Positions 15,621 through 23,857 of a DNA stretch of 37,338 nt are shown one piece after another (within the stretch, counting starts at the first letter, position 1; every line of letters begins with the position of its first letter). The stretch is from Streptomyces litmocidini. Lineage in GTDB: Bacteria; Actinomycetota; Actinomycetes; Streptomycetales; Streptomycetaceae. The DNA lies in the NCBI RefSeq assembly GCF_014649755.1, contig NZ_BMTQ01000030.1:1-37338 (forward strand). Reading direction: 5' to 3'. The translations under genes and the position numbers were made by a program. Under the pieces are notes generated by a model. The model did not search any database. It was not told where the DNA came from and saw only the letters and a program-made list of their open reading frames with translations.

Positions 15621-15650
15621 GTCCTTCGGGTCCTTCGGTCCTCGGGCGCT

Positions 15651-16946
15651 TCAGGAGAGCCAGGTGGCGACCTGGGCGGCGGCGGCGCCGTACCAGCCCA
15701 GTTCGAGGTGGTTGGCGCCGGCGACGGTGGCCTTGCCGCCGACGGTGGGGATGCCGGTGGTGTCGAGTGCGCTGGAGACGAAGACGACGCCGTCGCTGGG
15801 GCCGCGGTTCTCGTTGACGATGCCGAGGACGTCGGCGGATCCGCCGGCCAGGAGGTAGGTGGTGACGGAGGCGGGCACTCCGGCGCTGTGCAGCGGGCCG
15901 ATGAGCGATCCGGCGTCGACGGCGGCCTGGATGCCGCTGCCGGCGGTGTAGTAGCCCTGGCCGCCGTAGTAGGTCGTGTACCAGTCCTGGGCTGCGCCGT
16001 CGACTCCGTACACGCCGTCCCAGCGGGCCAGCATCTGGCGCTGCCCGGGGTAGTTGTCCTGGCCGCCGGCCGGGGTCATCGAGAACTCGGGGTGCGCGGT
16101 GTACAGGCCGTAGCAGGTCATGTGGGAGTGCGGGGAGGGCGCGTTGACCTTTCCGCCGCACTCCGGCCAGACGGAGAAGTCGTGGGCCCAGCCGTGGGCG
16201 TACGGGTAGTCGTAGCCGCCGTTGGGGCCGCCGAGGGTGATCAGCCGGCGGACGTCACCGGCGTACGCCCGTCCCCAGCTCGGCCTCAGGGACGACACGT
16301 ACGCCCGGGTCGACATCTGGCCCTTGCTCCAGCCGACCAGGTCGACCTTGTCGACTCCCAGCTTCGCCTTGACGACGGCGATCGCGTCGCCGACGACCTG
16401 GGCCTGCATGAGGTTGTCGCCCTGCTTGTGCGCGAAGCCGACGGCGAAGACGCGGTGGCCGCGCTCGGCGAGGTACTGCATGAGTCCGGTGGAGGGGCAG
16501 GAGGCGGCGCCGCAGCCGTAGCCGCCCGACTCGCCGGGGTTGGCCCAGGCGCGGTCGGCGGTGTCGTTCGCCCCGTGCACGAGGAGGACGGGGGTGGTGC
16601 GGCTGCCGGTGTTCCAGCCGGGGGCCGAGTAGAGCAGGAACCGGCCGGAGGAGGGCCGGGAGACGCCGCCGAAGTACGTGACGCGCTTGCCGTCCTGGTC
16701 ACCGCGGCCGTCCGCCGGGTAGCCCTCGGTGCGGAAGCCGGTGGTCGTGTCGAGGTAGCGCTCGACCCGCTCCCAGCCGTTGGTGACGGTCCCGGCTCCG
16801 TAGCTCGCCTCCAGGGTGAGGTACGGGGGCGGTGCGGCGGCGACGGCGGGGGGTCCCAGCAGGGCGGTCGTGACGATCCCCATCAGCGCGATGACCCGGG
16901 CCGCGTGCGGTCGCCACCGCCGTCCCGGACTCCGTCTGTCGGCCAT
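15651..16946 (-). CDS. Secreted lipase/esterase-like alpha/beta-hydrolase
   Basis: The 431-aa exported hydrolase starts with RRSPGRRWRPHAARV, followed by a hydrophobic segment and an Ala-rich cleavage region (AVAAAPPP). The mature part has VLLVHGANDT (oxyanion), GWSKGQ (nucleophile Ser207) and a C-terminal GANHLELGWYG segment with the likely catalytic His. Cys pairs near YGCGAASC, ECGG and MTCYG suggest disulfides. The Gly/Tyr-rich TTYYGGQGYYTAGSG stretch may line a substrate cleft. GGGGGA precedes the ATG at 16946. It is probably a lipase or polyester-type hydrolase; the exact substrate is not evident. Confidence 0.9.
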   Translation of the reverse strand: MADRRSPGRRWRPHAARVIALMGIVTTALLGPPAVAAAPPPYLTLEASYGAGTVTNGWERVERYLDTTTGFRTEGYPADGRGDQDGKRVTYFGGVSRPSSGRFLLYSAPGWNTGSRTTPVLLVHGANDTADRAWANPGESGGYGCGAASCPSTGLMQYLAERGHRVFAVGFAHKQGDNLMQAQVVGDAIAVVKAKLGVDKVDLVGWSKGQMSTRAYVSSLRPSWGRAYAGDVRRLITLGGPNGGYDYPYAHGWAHDFSVWPECGGKVNAPSPHSHMTCYGLYTAHPEFSMTPAGGQDNYPGQRQMLARWDGVYGVDGAAQDWYTTYYGGQGYYTAGSGIQAAVDAGSLIGPLHSAGVPASVTTYLLAGGSADVLGIVNENRGPSDGVVFVSSALDTTGIPTVGGKATVAGANHLELGWYGAAAAQVATWLS

Positions 16947-17016
16947 GTCCCGGTCTCCCCCGCTCGTGCGCCCTCGGCGCGCCTCCCGGTGCCCGTCCCG
17001 GCATCGGGAGCTGCAC

Positions 17017-17022
17017 ACGTTA
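17017..17022 (-). promoter_or_regulatory. Possible -10 box of the hydrolase operon (TAACGT)
   Basis: On the minus strand, TAACGT lies about 70 nt before the lipase-like gene in a 143-bp intergenic region. No convincing -35 partner at 16-18 nt was found, so this is tentative. Confidence 0.25.
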
Positions 17023-17089
17023 GGCGGGCGGGGAGTCAGCGGGGCATGGAGCCGGGCAACACAAAGCGAGAGGTGAGTATGGCGCCCAC

Positions 17090-17875
17090 CTACACGGCAT
17101 CGGGCTCCGACGTCCGGGCCGCGCGGGCGGCGGACGCGGCCAGCACGCCGTCGAGCAGCGCGTCGAGGCCGTCCGTCAGCTCCTGGTAGCCGCCCTTCTC
17201 GGCCAGGGCGGGCGCGGTCCCGCGCAGCCGGGGGAGCTCGCGGGCCGGCATCAGGTGCAGCCCCAGGCGGAACGCCGGGTCGGGTTCGTCGGGGTTCTCG
17301 ACCAGGGCCCGCAGGTCGCTGAAGATGTAGCCGAGGACCCAGCCGGTGACCGCCCGGTAGGCGGTGACGACGCCGCGCTCGTCGAGACCGGCCCGGTCCA
17401 GGAGCGCCAGCACCCGTTCGTGGGCCTGCAGCACCGCGAGGGGGCGGCGGGCCAGCGGGACGGCCAGCAGACGCGTGGCGAGCAGCGGCACGACGTGCGG
17501 GTGGGCGAGGGAGATCCGGTAGAGGGCGCAGGCGCCGCGGAGGAGTTCGGCCCGCCATTCGGGCAGGTCGGCGGCCCGGCCGAGGGGGGCGGGTTCCTCG
17601 CGGGCGAGGTCCTCGGCCAGCTCGGTGTAGAGCTGCTCGACCAGGCCGTCCAGGAGCGCGTCCTTGCTGGGGGCGTAGCGGTACAGCGCCATCGCCTCGA
17701 CGTCGAGCTCGGCGGCGACCCGGCGCATGCTCAGGGCGGACAGGCCCTCGTGGTCCACCACGTCGAGGGCGGCGGCCAGGACGCGTTCACGGCTCAGCCG
17801 GCGGCGGCCGCGGCGGCGCTCGGTGGGGTGGCCGATGTCCACCTTCCTGCGGTCCGGCTGGGTGCTGCTGGCCAT
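17090..17875 (-). CDS. TetR-family repressor
   Basis: The 261-aa TetR-type regulator has its helix-turn-helix at about residues 28-75 (LSRERVLAAALDVVDHEGLS, then MRRVAAELDVEAMALYRYAPSKDALLDG). The C-terminal domain resembles the tetracycline-repressor-like C-terminal family. GGAGG precedes the ATG at 17875. The gene diverges from the surface-glycan operon at 18067, and the 191-bp, unusually AT-rich intergenic region holds several palindromes placed over both promoters. It therefore most likely represses that operon and itself. The ligand is unknown. Confidence 0.93.
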   Translation of the reverse strand: MASSTQPDRRKVDIGHPTERRRGRRRLSRERVLAAALDVVDHEGLSALSMRRVAAELDVEAMALYRYAPSKDALLDGLVEQLYTELAEDLAREEPAPLGRAADLPEWRAELLRGACALYRISLAHPHVVPLLATRLLAVPLARRPLAVLQAHERVLALLDRAGLDERGVVTAYRAVTGWVLGYIFSDLRALVENPDEPDPAFRLGLHLMPARELPRLRGTAPALAEKGGYQELTDGLDALLDGVLAASAARAARTSEPDAV

Positions 17876-17917
17876 GGCATGCCTCCGGGCTCGAGGTCGC
17901 CGCTGCGACTCCTCCCG

Positions 17918-17934
17918 ACTATATCCGAAGGATA
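17918..17934 (-). promoter_or_regulatory. tetR -10 box (TATAGT) overlapping a TATCC-GAA-GGATA palindrome
   Basis: On the minus strand TATAGT (bases 17918-17923) is a good -10 box about 45 nt before the tetR start. It runs into the perfect inverted repeat TATCCGAAGGATA (17922-17934), a candidate autoregulatory site distinct in sequence from the two TACGT-N5-ACGTA sites. No strong -35 box is visible. Confidence 0.45.
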
Positions 17935-17943
17935 CTCAACGCA

Positions 17944-17958
17944 TACGTTTACTACGTA
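17944..17958. promoter_or_regulatory. Candidate TetR operator 1 (TACGT-N5-ACGTA)
   Basis: A perfect 15-nt palindrome, TACGTTTACTACGTA, lies between the tetR -10 box and the -35 box of the divergent operon. It shares TA(C/T)GTTTA-NN-ACGTA with operator 2, centred 57 bp away. Confidence 0.6.
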
Positions 17959-17970
17959 AGTGGACATTCG

Positions 17971-17999
17971 TTGACATCTAGGACAACGCCGAGCAATAT
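17971..17999 (+). promoter_or_regulatory. Promoter of the surface-glycan operon (TTGACA-N17-CAATAT)
   Basis: A consensus -35 box TTGACA (17971-17976) is followed after 17 nt by CAATAT (17994-17999), which keeps the key A and T of the -10 box. Transcription would begin around 18006, inside operator 2, as expected for a repressed promoter. Confidence 0.55.
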
Positions 18000-18000
18000 G

Positions 18001-18015
18001 TATGTTTAACACGTA
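18001..18015. promoter_or_regulatory. Candidate TetR operator 2 (TATGT-N5-ACGTA)
   Basis: A near-palindrome, one mismatch from the TACGT-N5-ACGTA form of operator 1, sits directly over the predicted transcription start. A second partly overlapping inverted repeat (TGTATGT at 17999-18005 with ACGTACA at 18017-18023) strengthens the site. Confidence 0.55.
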
Positions 18016-18066
18016 GACGTACAGCGACAGCACAGCTGCCCCGTCCCCCCGCTGGAGGCCGCTGAC

Positions 18067-20688
18067 ATGGACGGCAACCGCACCCCCCGCACCGAGTGCG
18101 ACGAGCTGAACGACCCGCGCCCGCTCGTCCGGCCCCGTCTGACCCTCGTCATCCCGACGCGCAACGAACGCGAAACCGTCCCCCTGCTGCTGCGCGCCCT
18201 GGAACCGGCCTTCGGCGACCTGCCCGTCGAGATCCTGTTCGTCGACGACAGCGACGACGACACGCCGACCACGGCCGCGCGGCACGCCCCGGACCACCGG
18301 CTGCCGGTCCGCATGATCCACCGTGAGGGCGGCGCCCGCGAAGGCGGCCTGGCGGGGGCCGTCCTCGCGGGCGCACGCCATGCCCGGGGCGAATGGGCCC
18401 TGGTCATGGACGCCGACCTCCAGCACCCGCCGGAGGCGGCCGCCGCGCTCGCCCGCACCGCCCTGGGCCACGGCGTCGACATCGTGGTCGGCACCCGCTA
18501 CGCGGGATCCGGATCGACCGGTGACGGACTCGACGGCCCCGTGCGCCGGCTCGTCTCCCGCGGCAGCACGCTCCTCACCAAGGCGGCCTTCCCCCACCGG
18601 CTGGCCGGCGTCAGCGACCCCATGAGCGGACTCTTCGCCTTCCGCACCGCCGCGATCGACGTGGACCGGCTCAGCCCCCTCGGCTTCAAGGTGCTGCTCG
18701 AACTGCTCGTCCGGCACCCCGGCGCACGCGTCGCCGAGGTCGCCTACCGCTTCGCGCCCCGCGCGGCCGGCACCTCCAAGGCCTCGCTCCGCGAGGGCCT
18801 GCGGTTCCTGCGCCACCTGGCCCGGCTGCGCCGGCCCGGTCCCGTCGCCGCGCACCGCCCCGACGAGGGCCGCCACCCCGGGACCGGCCGCCGTGACCTC
18901 GGCGCGACCGCGCGGTTCCTGGCCTTCGGACTCATCGGACTCAGCGGCATCGCCGTCAACACCGCCGCCCTGTGGTTCTTCCACTCCGTCGTGGGACTCC
19001 AGCACCTCCTCGGCGCCGCGCTCGCCACCCAGGTGTCGTCCCTGTGGAACTTCGCCCTCCTCGAGACGCTCGTCTACCGCGGCGGCCGGGGCGGCGGCAA
19101 GCGCGCGGTCCTCGTCCGCGGCGTCGCCTTCCTCGCCCTGAACAACCTGCTGCTGCTCGGCCGGCTGCCCCTCCTCCAATGGCTCGTCGACTCCGGCATC
19201 GGACTGCTCACCGCCAACGTCCTCAGCCTCGTCGCGCTCTTCGTGGCCCGGTTCCTCTTCAGCGACCTGCTCATCTACCGCGCCCGCCGTGACGACGGAG
19301 CCCGCCGCGACCCCGTGCGCGTGCTCGTCGCCCCCGGCTCCGTCCCCCCCGGCACCACGGCGCCCTCCCCCGCCGCGACCGCCTCCGCCCCCTCCGGCTC
19401 CGCGGCCGCCCCCAGCCACCACCCCAAGCGCCCCCGGTACCTGTCCTACCGTTACGACATCGCCGGCACCGTCACCATCGGCTCCCAGATCCACCTGCCG
19501 GAGCTGGAGTTCTTCCGCGCCCAGTGGGTGCCGCCCGACGCCTGCGACATCACCGTCCGCGTCGGCGACGTGGGCCGCCGCTTCCCCCGCCACCGCGCGG
19601 TCATGACCGAGATCCCCGGCCGCGGCGGACCACAGCCCACCACCGTGCAGTACGAGGAGCAGCTCGGCCGGCTCGGCGCCAACTTCCGCGTCGACATCGG
19701 CGACCCCATCGACGTCCTCGTCAGCCCCTTGCTCGCCCGCTCCCCGCACGTCGTCTACACCAACGTCCTGGAGGCGCTGCTGCGCTTCGTCCTCGTCGCC
19801 CGCGGCCGGATGCTGCTGCACTCCGCGACCGTCGAGCTGGGCGGCACCGGCGTGATGCTCTCCGCGCTCACCGACACCGGCAAGACGTCCACCGTCCTGC
19901 GGCTGCTGAGCGAACACGACGGACGGTTCCTGTCCGACGACATGACCGTCGTCGACGCCACCGGCAACGCCCTGTGCTTCCCCAAGCCGCTCACCATCAG
20001 CGCGCACACCCTGCACGCCGTGCGCTCCGACGACCTGACCCCCCACGAATGGCGCCGACTGCAGCGGCAGAGCCGCCTGCACTCCAAGGAAGGCCGCTCC
20101 TTCGCCTTCACCCTGGCCCGCCACAACCTGCCCATCATGGGCGTCAACGCGGTCACGCAGATCCTCGTGCCCCCGCCGAAGTACGCCGTCGACCGGCTCG
20201 TGTCCTGCCGGCTGAGCAGCGCCGTCCAGGTGACCGAACTGTTCGTCATCGAGCGCGGCACGCCCCGCCTGAGCGACCTGGGCCACGACGAGACCGTCGA
20301 CCGACTGCTCGCCAACACCGAGGACGCCTACGGCTTCCCGCCGTTCCGGTACTTCGCCCCCGCCATCACCGTCGACGGGCTCGACCACGCCCGGCTGCGC
20401 AGCCGCGAACGGGACGTCCTGTCCGGCTTCCTCTCCGGCGTGCGCACCCGCGTCCTGGCCTCCGACCGCTTCGGCTGGGCCGACGAGATACCGCGGCTGC
20501 TCGCCGCGGACCGGCCGGCGACCAACGGCCGCCCGACCCACCTGGTCGACGGGCACCCGTGGCCGCACTGGGTGCCGGAGGACGTACCGCCCCTGCCCGT
20601 CCGTTCCGGCGCCCTGCCCTCGCACCCCGCCCTCCGCACCGACTCCGGCGCCTCCCGCGAGGGCGACCCCGACGGGAGGACGCCATGA
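18067..20688 (+). CDS. Fusion protein: DPM1-type glycosyltransferase / GtrA membrane domain / HprK-like P-loop domain
   Basis: The 873-aa protein has three modules. Residues about 22-260 are a GT2 polyprenyl-phosphate-sugar synthase (VIPTRNE, VDDSDDDT, and D115-A-D117 in MDADLQHP). Residues about 279-405 are a GtrA-like domain with four hydrophobic helices. After a Pro/Ala/Ser linker, residues about 452-800 resemble the HPr-kinase-like P-loop fold: LLHSATVELGG, Walker A from Ala600 to Thr607 (ALTDTGKT), and FLSDD (Asp624, Asp625). Four helices leave both soluble ends in the cytosol, which fits. The first two modules should make and help flip a polyprenyl-phosphate hexose; the third may phosphorylate a sugar or protein. 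GGAGG precedes the ATG. GT2-GtrA fusions are known; the added kinase-like domain is unusual. It is the first gene of a five-gene operon. Confidence 0.93.
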   Translation: MDGNRTPRTECDELNDPRPLVRPRLTLVIPTRNERETVPLLLRALEPAFGDLPVEILFVDDSDDDTPTTAARHAPDHRLPVRMIHREGGAREGGLAGAVLAGARHARGEWALVMDADLQHPPEAAAALARTALGHGVDIVVGTRYAGSGSTGDGLDGPVRRLVSRGSTLLTKAAFPHRLAGVSDPMSGLFAFRTAAIDVDRLSPLGFKVLLELLVRHPGARVAEVAYRFAPRAAGTSKASLREGLRFLRHLARLRRPGPVAAHRPDEGRHPGTGRRDLGATARFLAFGLIGLSGIAVNTAALWFFHSVVGLQHLLGAALATQVSSLWNFALLETLVYRGGRGGGKRAVLVRGVAFLALNNLLLLGRLPLLQWLVDSGIGLLTANVLSLVALFVARFLFSDLLIYRARRDDGARRDPVRVLVAPGSVPPGTTAPSPAATASAPSGSAAAPSHHPKRPRYLSYRYDIAGTVTIGSQIHLPELEFFRAQWVPPDACDITVRVGDVGRRFPRHRAVMTEIPGRGGPQPTTVQYEEQLGRLGANFRVDIGDPIDVLVSPLLARSPHVVYTNVLEALLRFVLVARGRMLLHSATVELGGTGVMLSALTDTGKTSTVLRLLSEHDGRFLSDDMTVVDATGNALCFPKPLTISAHTLHAVRSDDLTPHEWRRLQRQSRLHSKEGRSFAFTLARHNLPIMGVNAVTQILVPPPKYAVDRLVSCRLSSAVQVTELFVIERGTPRLSDLGHDETVDRLLANTEDAYGFPPFRYFAPAITVDGLDHARLRSRERDVLSGFLSGVRTRVLASDRFGWADEIPRLLAADRPATNGRPTHLVDGHPWPHWVPEDVPPLPVRSGALPSHPALRTDSGASREGDPDGRTP

Positions 20689-22382
20689 TCCGCCCCGCCT
20701 GCTCCACCGCGGACGCGACGGCCGCCCCCGGCGCCGTCACCCGCCCGCGGGCCACCGGCGACCCCCCGAGGGGGGCCGGCGCCCCGACCCCCCGTGACGA
20801 CCGCGGCGCCCGGCGGCGGCGCGCCGCCCACTGGGCGCTGCGGAGCGCCCTGCCGCTCACGGCCGTCCTCGCCGTCGCCGGCTTCCTGCGGTTCTGGCAG
20901 CTCACCGAGACCGGCTTCAACAGTGACGAGGCCGTCTACACCGGCACCGCCTCCTCCCTCGCCGGCGACCCGGCCATGCAGGCGGTGTTCCCCGTCTTCC
21001 GCGCCCACCCCGTGCTGTTCGCCGGCCTCCTCTCGCTCTTCCTGCGCGGCGGCCCCGACGACTTCACCGCCCGCGCGGTCGCCGCCTCCATCGGGGTGGC
21101 GACCGTCGCCGTCACGTACCTGCTGGCCCGGCGGCTCTACGGCCGCACCGCGGGGCTCGCCGCGGCACTGCTGCTCGCCGTCATGCCGTACCACGTGGTG
21201 GTGTCCCGTCAGGTGCTGCTCGACGGGTTGATGACGCTGTGCGCCACGGTGGCGCTCTACTGCGTCGTACGGTACGTGCAGAGCGGCCCCGACGGCCTGC
21301 CCTGGCTGCTCGGGGCCACGGGGGCGCTGGGAGCGGCCGCCCTCTCCAAGGAGACGGCGGTGGTCCTCGTCTGCGGCCTGTACGTCTTCTTCGTGCTCAG
21401 CCGTTCGGTGCGGATACGGCTGCGGCACGCCGTCCTCGCCACCGGTCTGCTCTGCCTGATCGTCGCCGCCTTCCCGCTCGCGACGTCGCTCGCGGGCCAC
21501 CGCTCCACCGGGCAGCACTACCTGCAGTGGCAGCTGCTGCGGCGCGCCAACCACTCGATGGGGTTCTACGCCGTCACGGTGCCGCAGGCCGTGGGCTGGG
21601 CCACCCTCGCGGCCGCCGCGGCCGGGCTGTTCCTGCTGCGCCGCCGCACGGACTGGCGCGAGGGCCTGCTGCTGTGCTGGATCGCCGCGCCCGTGCTGTT
21701 CTTCACCCTGTGGCCCGTCAAGGGCTTCCCCTATCTGCTGCCGATCGCGCCGGCGCTCGCCGTGCTGGCCGGCCGCGCGCTGAGCGCCCTCGCCGGACTC
21801 CGGCCGCGTCCCGGACGGATCCGGTCCGGCCGGCTGCGGCGGGGCCGTCCGCGGCTGCGGCCCGGCGTGCTGTCCGCCGCCGGCGCCGTCCTCGTCACGC
21901 TCGTCGTCGCGACGTCCCTCGCCCTGTCCTCCGCGACCCGCATCACCGCCGCCCCGAACGGCTCGTTCCTCGCCGGTTCCGGCGGTCTGCCGGGCGGTCG
22001 CGAGGCGGGCCGGTGGGTGCGCGACCACGTGCCCGTCGGGGCGCAGCTGCTCGCCGCCGGCCCCTCGACCGCGAACGTCCTCCAGTTCTACGGGGGCAAG
22101 TCCGTCTCGGCGCTGTCGGTGAGCGTCAACCGGCTCCACCGCAACCCGTCGTACACACCGGTGCCCAACCCCGACCGCTCCCTGCGCGACGGCGAGTTCC
22201 AGTACCTCGTCTGGGACTCCTACACCGCCCACCGCGCCCCGTTCTACGGCGAGAAGATCCGGCAGCTGGTCGAGAAGTACCACGGCACCGCCGTCTACAC
22301 CTCCGCCCTGCGGGTCCCCGCGTCCTCCGCCGACCCGACGCCCGCTCCGGTCTTCGTCATCTACCAGGTGCGTGTGCCATGA
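20685..22382 (+). CDS. GT39/ArnT-type membrane glycosyltransferase
   Basis: The 565-aa polytopic protein of the dolichyl-phosphate-mannose:protein mannosyltransferase / ArnT (GT-C) type has about ten or more hydrophobic helices. The first extracytoplasmic loop carries the acidic motif NSDEAVY (Asp81, Glu82), the expected catalytic site of the fold. The soluble C-terminal part (about 420-565, WVRDHVPVGAQLLAAGPSTANVLQFYGGKS...) lies outside the membrane. It should move a sugar from a polyprenyl-phosphate donor, probably made by the preceding gene, to an acceptor at the outer face. The ATG overlaps the previous stop (ATGA 20685-20688), with GGGAGGA upstream. The acceptor may be a protein or a glycan. 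Confidence 0.92.
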   Translation: MIRPACSTADATAAPGAVTRPRATGDPPRGAGAPTPRDDRGARRRRAAHWALRSALPLTAVLAVAGFLRFWQLTETGFNSDEAVYTGTASSLAGDPAMQAVFPVFRAHPVLFAGLLSLFLRGGPDDFTARAVAASIGVATVAVTYLLARRLYGRTAGLAAALLLAVMPYHVVVSRQVLLDGLMTLCATVALYCVVRYVQSGPDGLPWLLGATGALGAAALSKETAVVLVCGLYVFFVLSRSVRIRLRHAVLATGLLCLIVAAFPLATSLAGHRSTGQHYLQWQLLRRANHSMGFYAVTVPQAVGWATLAAAAAGLFLLRRRTDWREGLLLCWIAAPVLFFTLWPVKGFPYLLPIAPALAVLAGRALSALAGLRPRPGRIRSGRLRRGRPRLRPGVLSAAGAVLVTLVVATSLALSSATRITAAPNGSFLAGSGGLPGGREAGRWVRDHVPVGAQLLAAGPSTANVLQFYGGKSVSALSVSVNRLHRNPSYTPVPNPDRSLRDGEFQYLVWDSYTAHRAPFYGEKIRQLVEKYHGTAVYTSALRVPASSADPTPAPVFVIYQVRVP

Positions 22383-23857
22383 AGTCGCCGACCGTCCGTC
22401 TGCTGGCAGCGCTGGCCGGCACGGCCCTGCTGCTCGGCCCCGTCACCGCCGCGGCCGCCACCGACCCCGGCCCGGACTCCGGCACCGCCGCCGAGCACCG
22501 CGCGACCACCCCCGTCCAGCACTTCGTCTACCTGATGCAGGGCCCCCGCACCTTCGACAACTACTTCGGCACGTACCCCGGGGCCGACGGGATCCCCGCC
22601 GGCGCCTGCCAGGCGCGCACCGTCGACGGCCCCGCCACCGACTGCGTACGGCCGTACGCCCTGCACGACAAGGCCCCCGCCCCGCTCTCCCCCAGCCGGA
22701 GCATCATCACCGCTCAGGTGAACGGCGGGCGCATGGACGGCTTCGTGTCCGCGTACACCCGCCAGGGTCGGGACGGCACGCCCGTCATGGGCCACTACGA
22801 CGCCCGGGACCTGCCCTTCTCCTGGGCCGCCGCCGACCGCTACGTGCTCTTCGACAGGTTCTTCTCCGCCGTCCCGTACGGCACCGCCGCCGAACGCTCC
22901 TACTGGGTCTCGGGAGCCGCCCCGACGGCCGCGGGCGACCGCCCCACCATCTTCGACCGGCTCCAGCAGGCCGGGGTCAGCTGGAAGTTCTACGTCCAGG
23001 ACCACCGGCCCGACGAGAACGCCCGGACACCCGGCTCCACCCAGCAGGTGCGCGTCCCGCTCCTCGGGGACGCCCGCTTCCTCGACGACCCCGCCCTCGC
23101 CTCCCACATCGTGGACCTGGACCAGTACTACCGCGACCTCGACGCCGGGACCCTGCCGTCGGTGGCGTACATCTCGAGCTCGGGCTCGTCCGAGACCTCC
23201 GCGCGGTCCGTCCCGGCCGGCCAGAAGCTCATCCGCTCGCTGGCCACCCAGCTCGCCCTCAGCCGTTACTGGGACAGCTCGGCGCTGCTGTGGAGCTACG
23301 ACGGCTCCGGCGGCTGGTACGACCACGTGGCCCCGCCGTCCGCCGCCGACGGCCCGCGCGGCCCGCGCGTACCGGCCGTCCTGATCAGCCCCTACGCGCC
23401 GGCCGGGCGCGTCGACCACCAGGTGCTCGACTCCTCGTCGGCGCTGCGCTTCATCGAGGACAACTGGAACCTGGAACCGCTCGGTGGACGGGTCGCCTCC
23501 GCCACCGGTCTCGCCGCCGCCTTCGACTTCTCCGCCGCTCCACGGCCCCCCGAAGTGCTCGCCGTCCCCACCGCCCGGCCCGCCGTGCGGCCGGTGAACG
23601 CGGCCCTCGTGTACGGGCTCTACGGCGGGGCGCTCGGCGCGACCGCGCTGCTCGTCGCCGGCACCGCCCTGCTCGTCGCCCGCAGGCGCTCCGCCGTTCC
23701 GCCGTCCCCGGCAGGGCCGTCGGCTCCGACGGGACCGCCGGAAGCAGGGGGGTCGCCGGAGGCGACGGGACCGCCGGAAGCAGGAGGACCGCCGGCACCG
23801 GCAGGACCCTCCGGATCGGCGGGACCGTCCCGTACGCCGGAAGGGAGCCCACCGTGA
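22379..23857 (+). CDS. Membrane-anchored phosphoesterase-family (PLC/AcpA-like) protein with degenerate metal-ligand motifs
   Basis: The 492-aa protein has a signal peptide (MKSPTVRLLAALAGTALLLG...AAAA), a phosphoesterase (phospholipase C/acid phosphatase type) domain, one C-terminal helix (about 409-432), then ARRR and a Pro/Gly/Ala-rich tail. The family hallmark MQENRSFDxYFG appears as MQGPRTFDNYFGTYPG, so the expected Glu-Asn pair is Gly55-Pro56. The expected DE in YDExGGxYDH is Asp308-Gly309. The usual PNR motif near the nucleophile is also absent. At least two metal ligands are therefore missing while the scaffold is kept, so this may be a binding protein or an altered enzyme. The ATG overlaps the previous stop (ATGA). 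It belongs to the surface-glycan operon. Confidence 0.9.
   Translation: MKSPTVRLLAALAGTALLLGPVTAAAATDPGPDSGTAAEHRATTPVQHFVYLMQGPRTFDNYFGTYPGADGIPAGACQARTVDGPATDCVRPYALHDKAPAPLSPSRSIITAQVNGGRMDGFVSAYTRQGRDGTPVMGHYDARDLPFSWAAADRYVLFDRFFSAVPYGTAAERSYWVSGAAPTAAGDRPTIFDRLQQAGVSWKFYVQDHRPDENARTPGSTQQVRVPLLGDARFLDDPALASHIVDLDQYYRDLDAGTLPSVAYISSSGSSETSARSVPAGQKLIRSLATQLALSRYWDSSALLWSYDGSGGWYDHVAPPSAADGPRGPRVPAVLISPYAPAGRVDHQVLDSSSALRFIEDNWNLEPLGGRVASATGLAAAFDFSAAPRPPEVLAVPTARPAVRPVNAALVYGLYGGALGATALLVAGTALLVARRRSAVPPSPAGPSAPTGPPEAGGSPEATGPPEAGGPPAPAGPSGSAGPSRTPEGSPP
23728..23799 (+). repeat. Two tandem 36-bp repeats coding for a Pro/Gly tail
   Basis: Copies at 23728-23763 and 23764-23799 share an identical first 21 bp and encode TGPPEAGG-type dodecads in the cytoplasmic tail of the phosphoesterase-like protein. 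The unit is a multiple of three, so copy-number change would keep the frame. Confidence 0.75.

Noticed and set aside
14508..17189. Plus-strand frame of about 890 codons over the three hydrolase genes
   Set aside because: The minus-strand genes have catalytic triads and proper starts. The plus frame is Gly/Val/Asp-rich mirror sequence.
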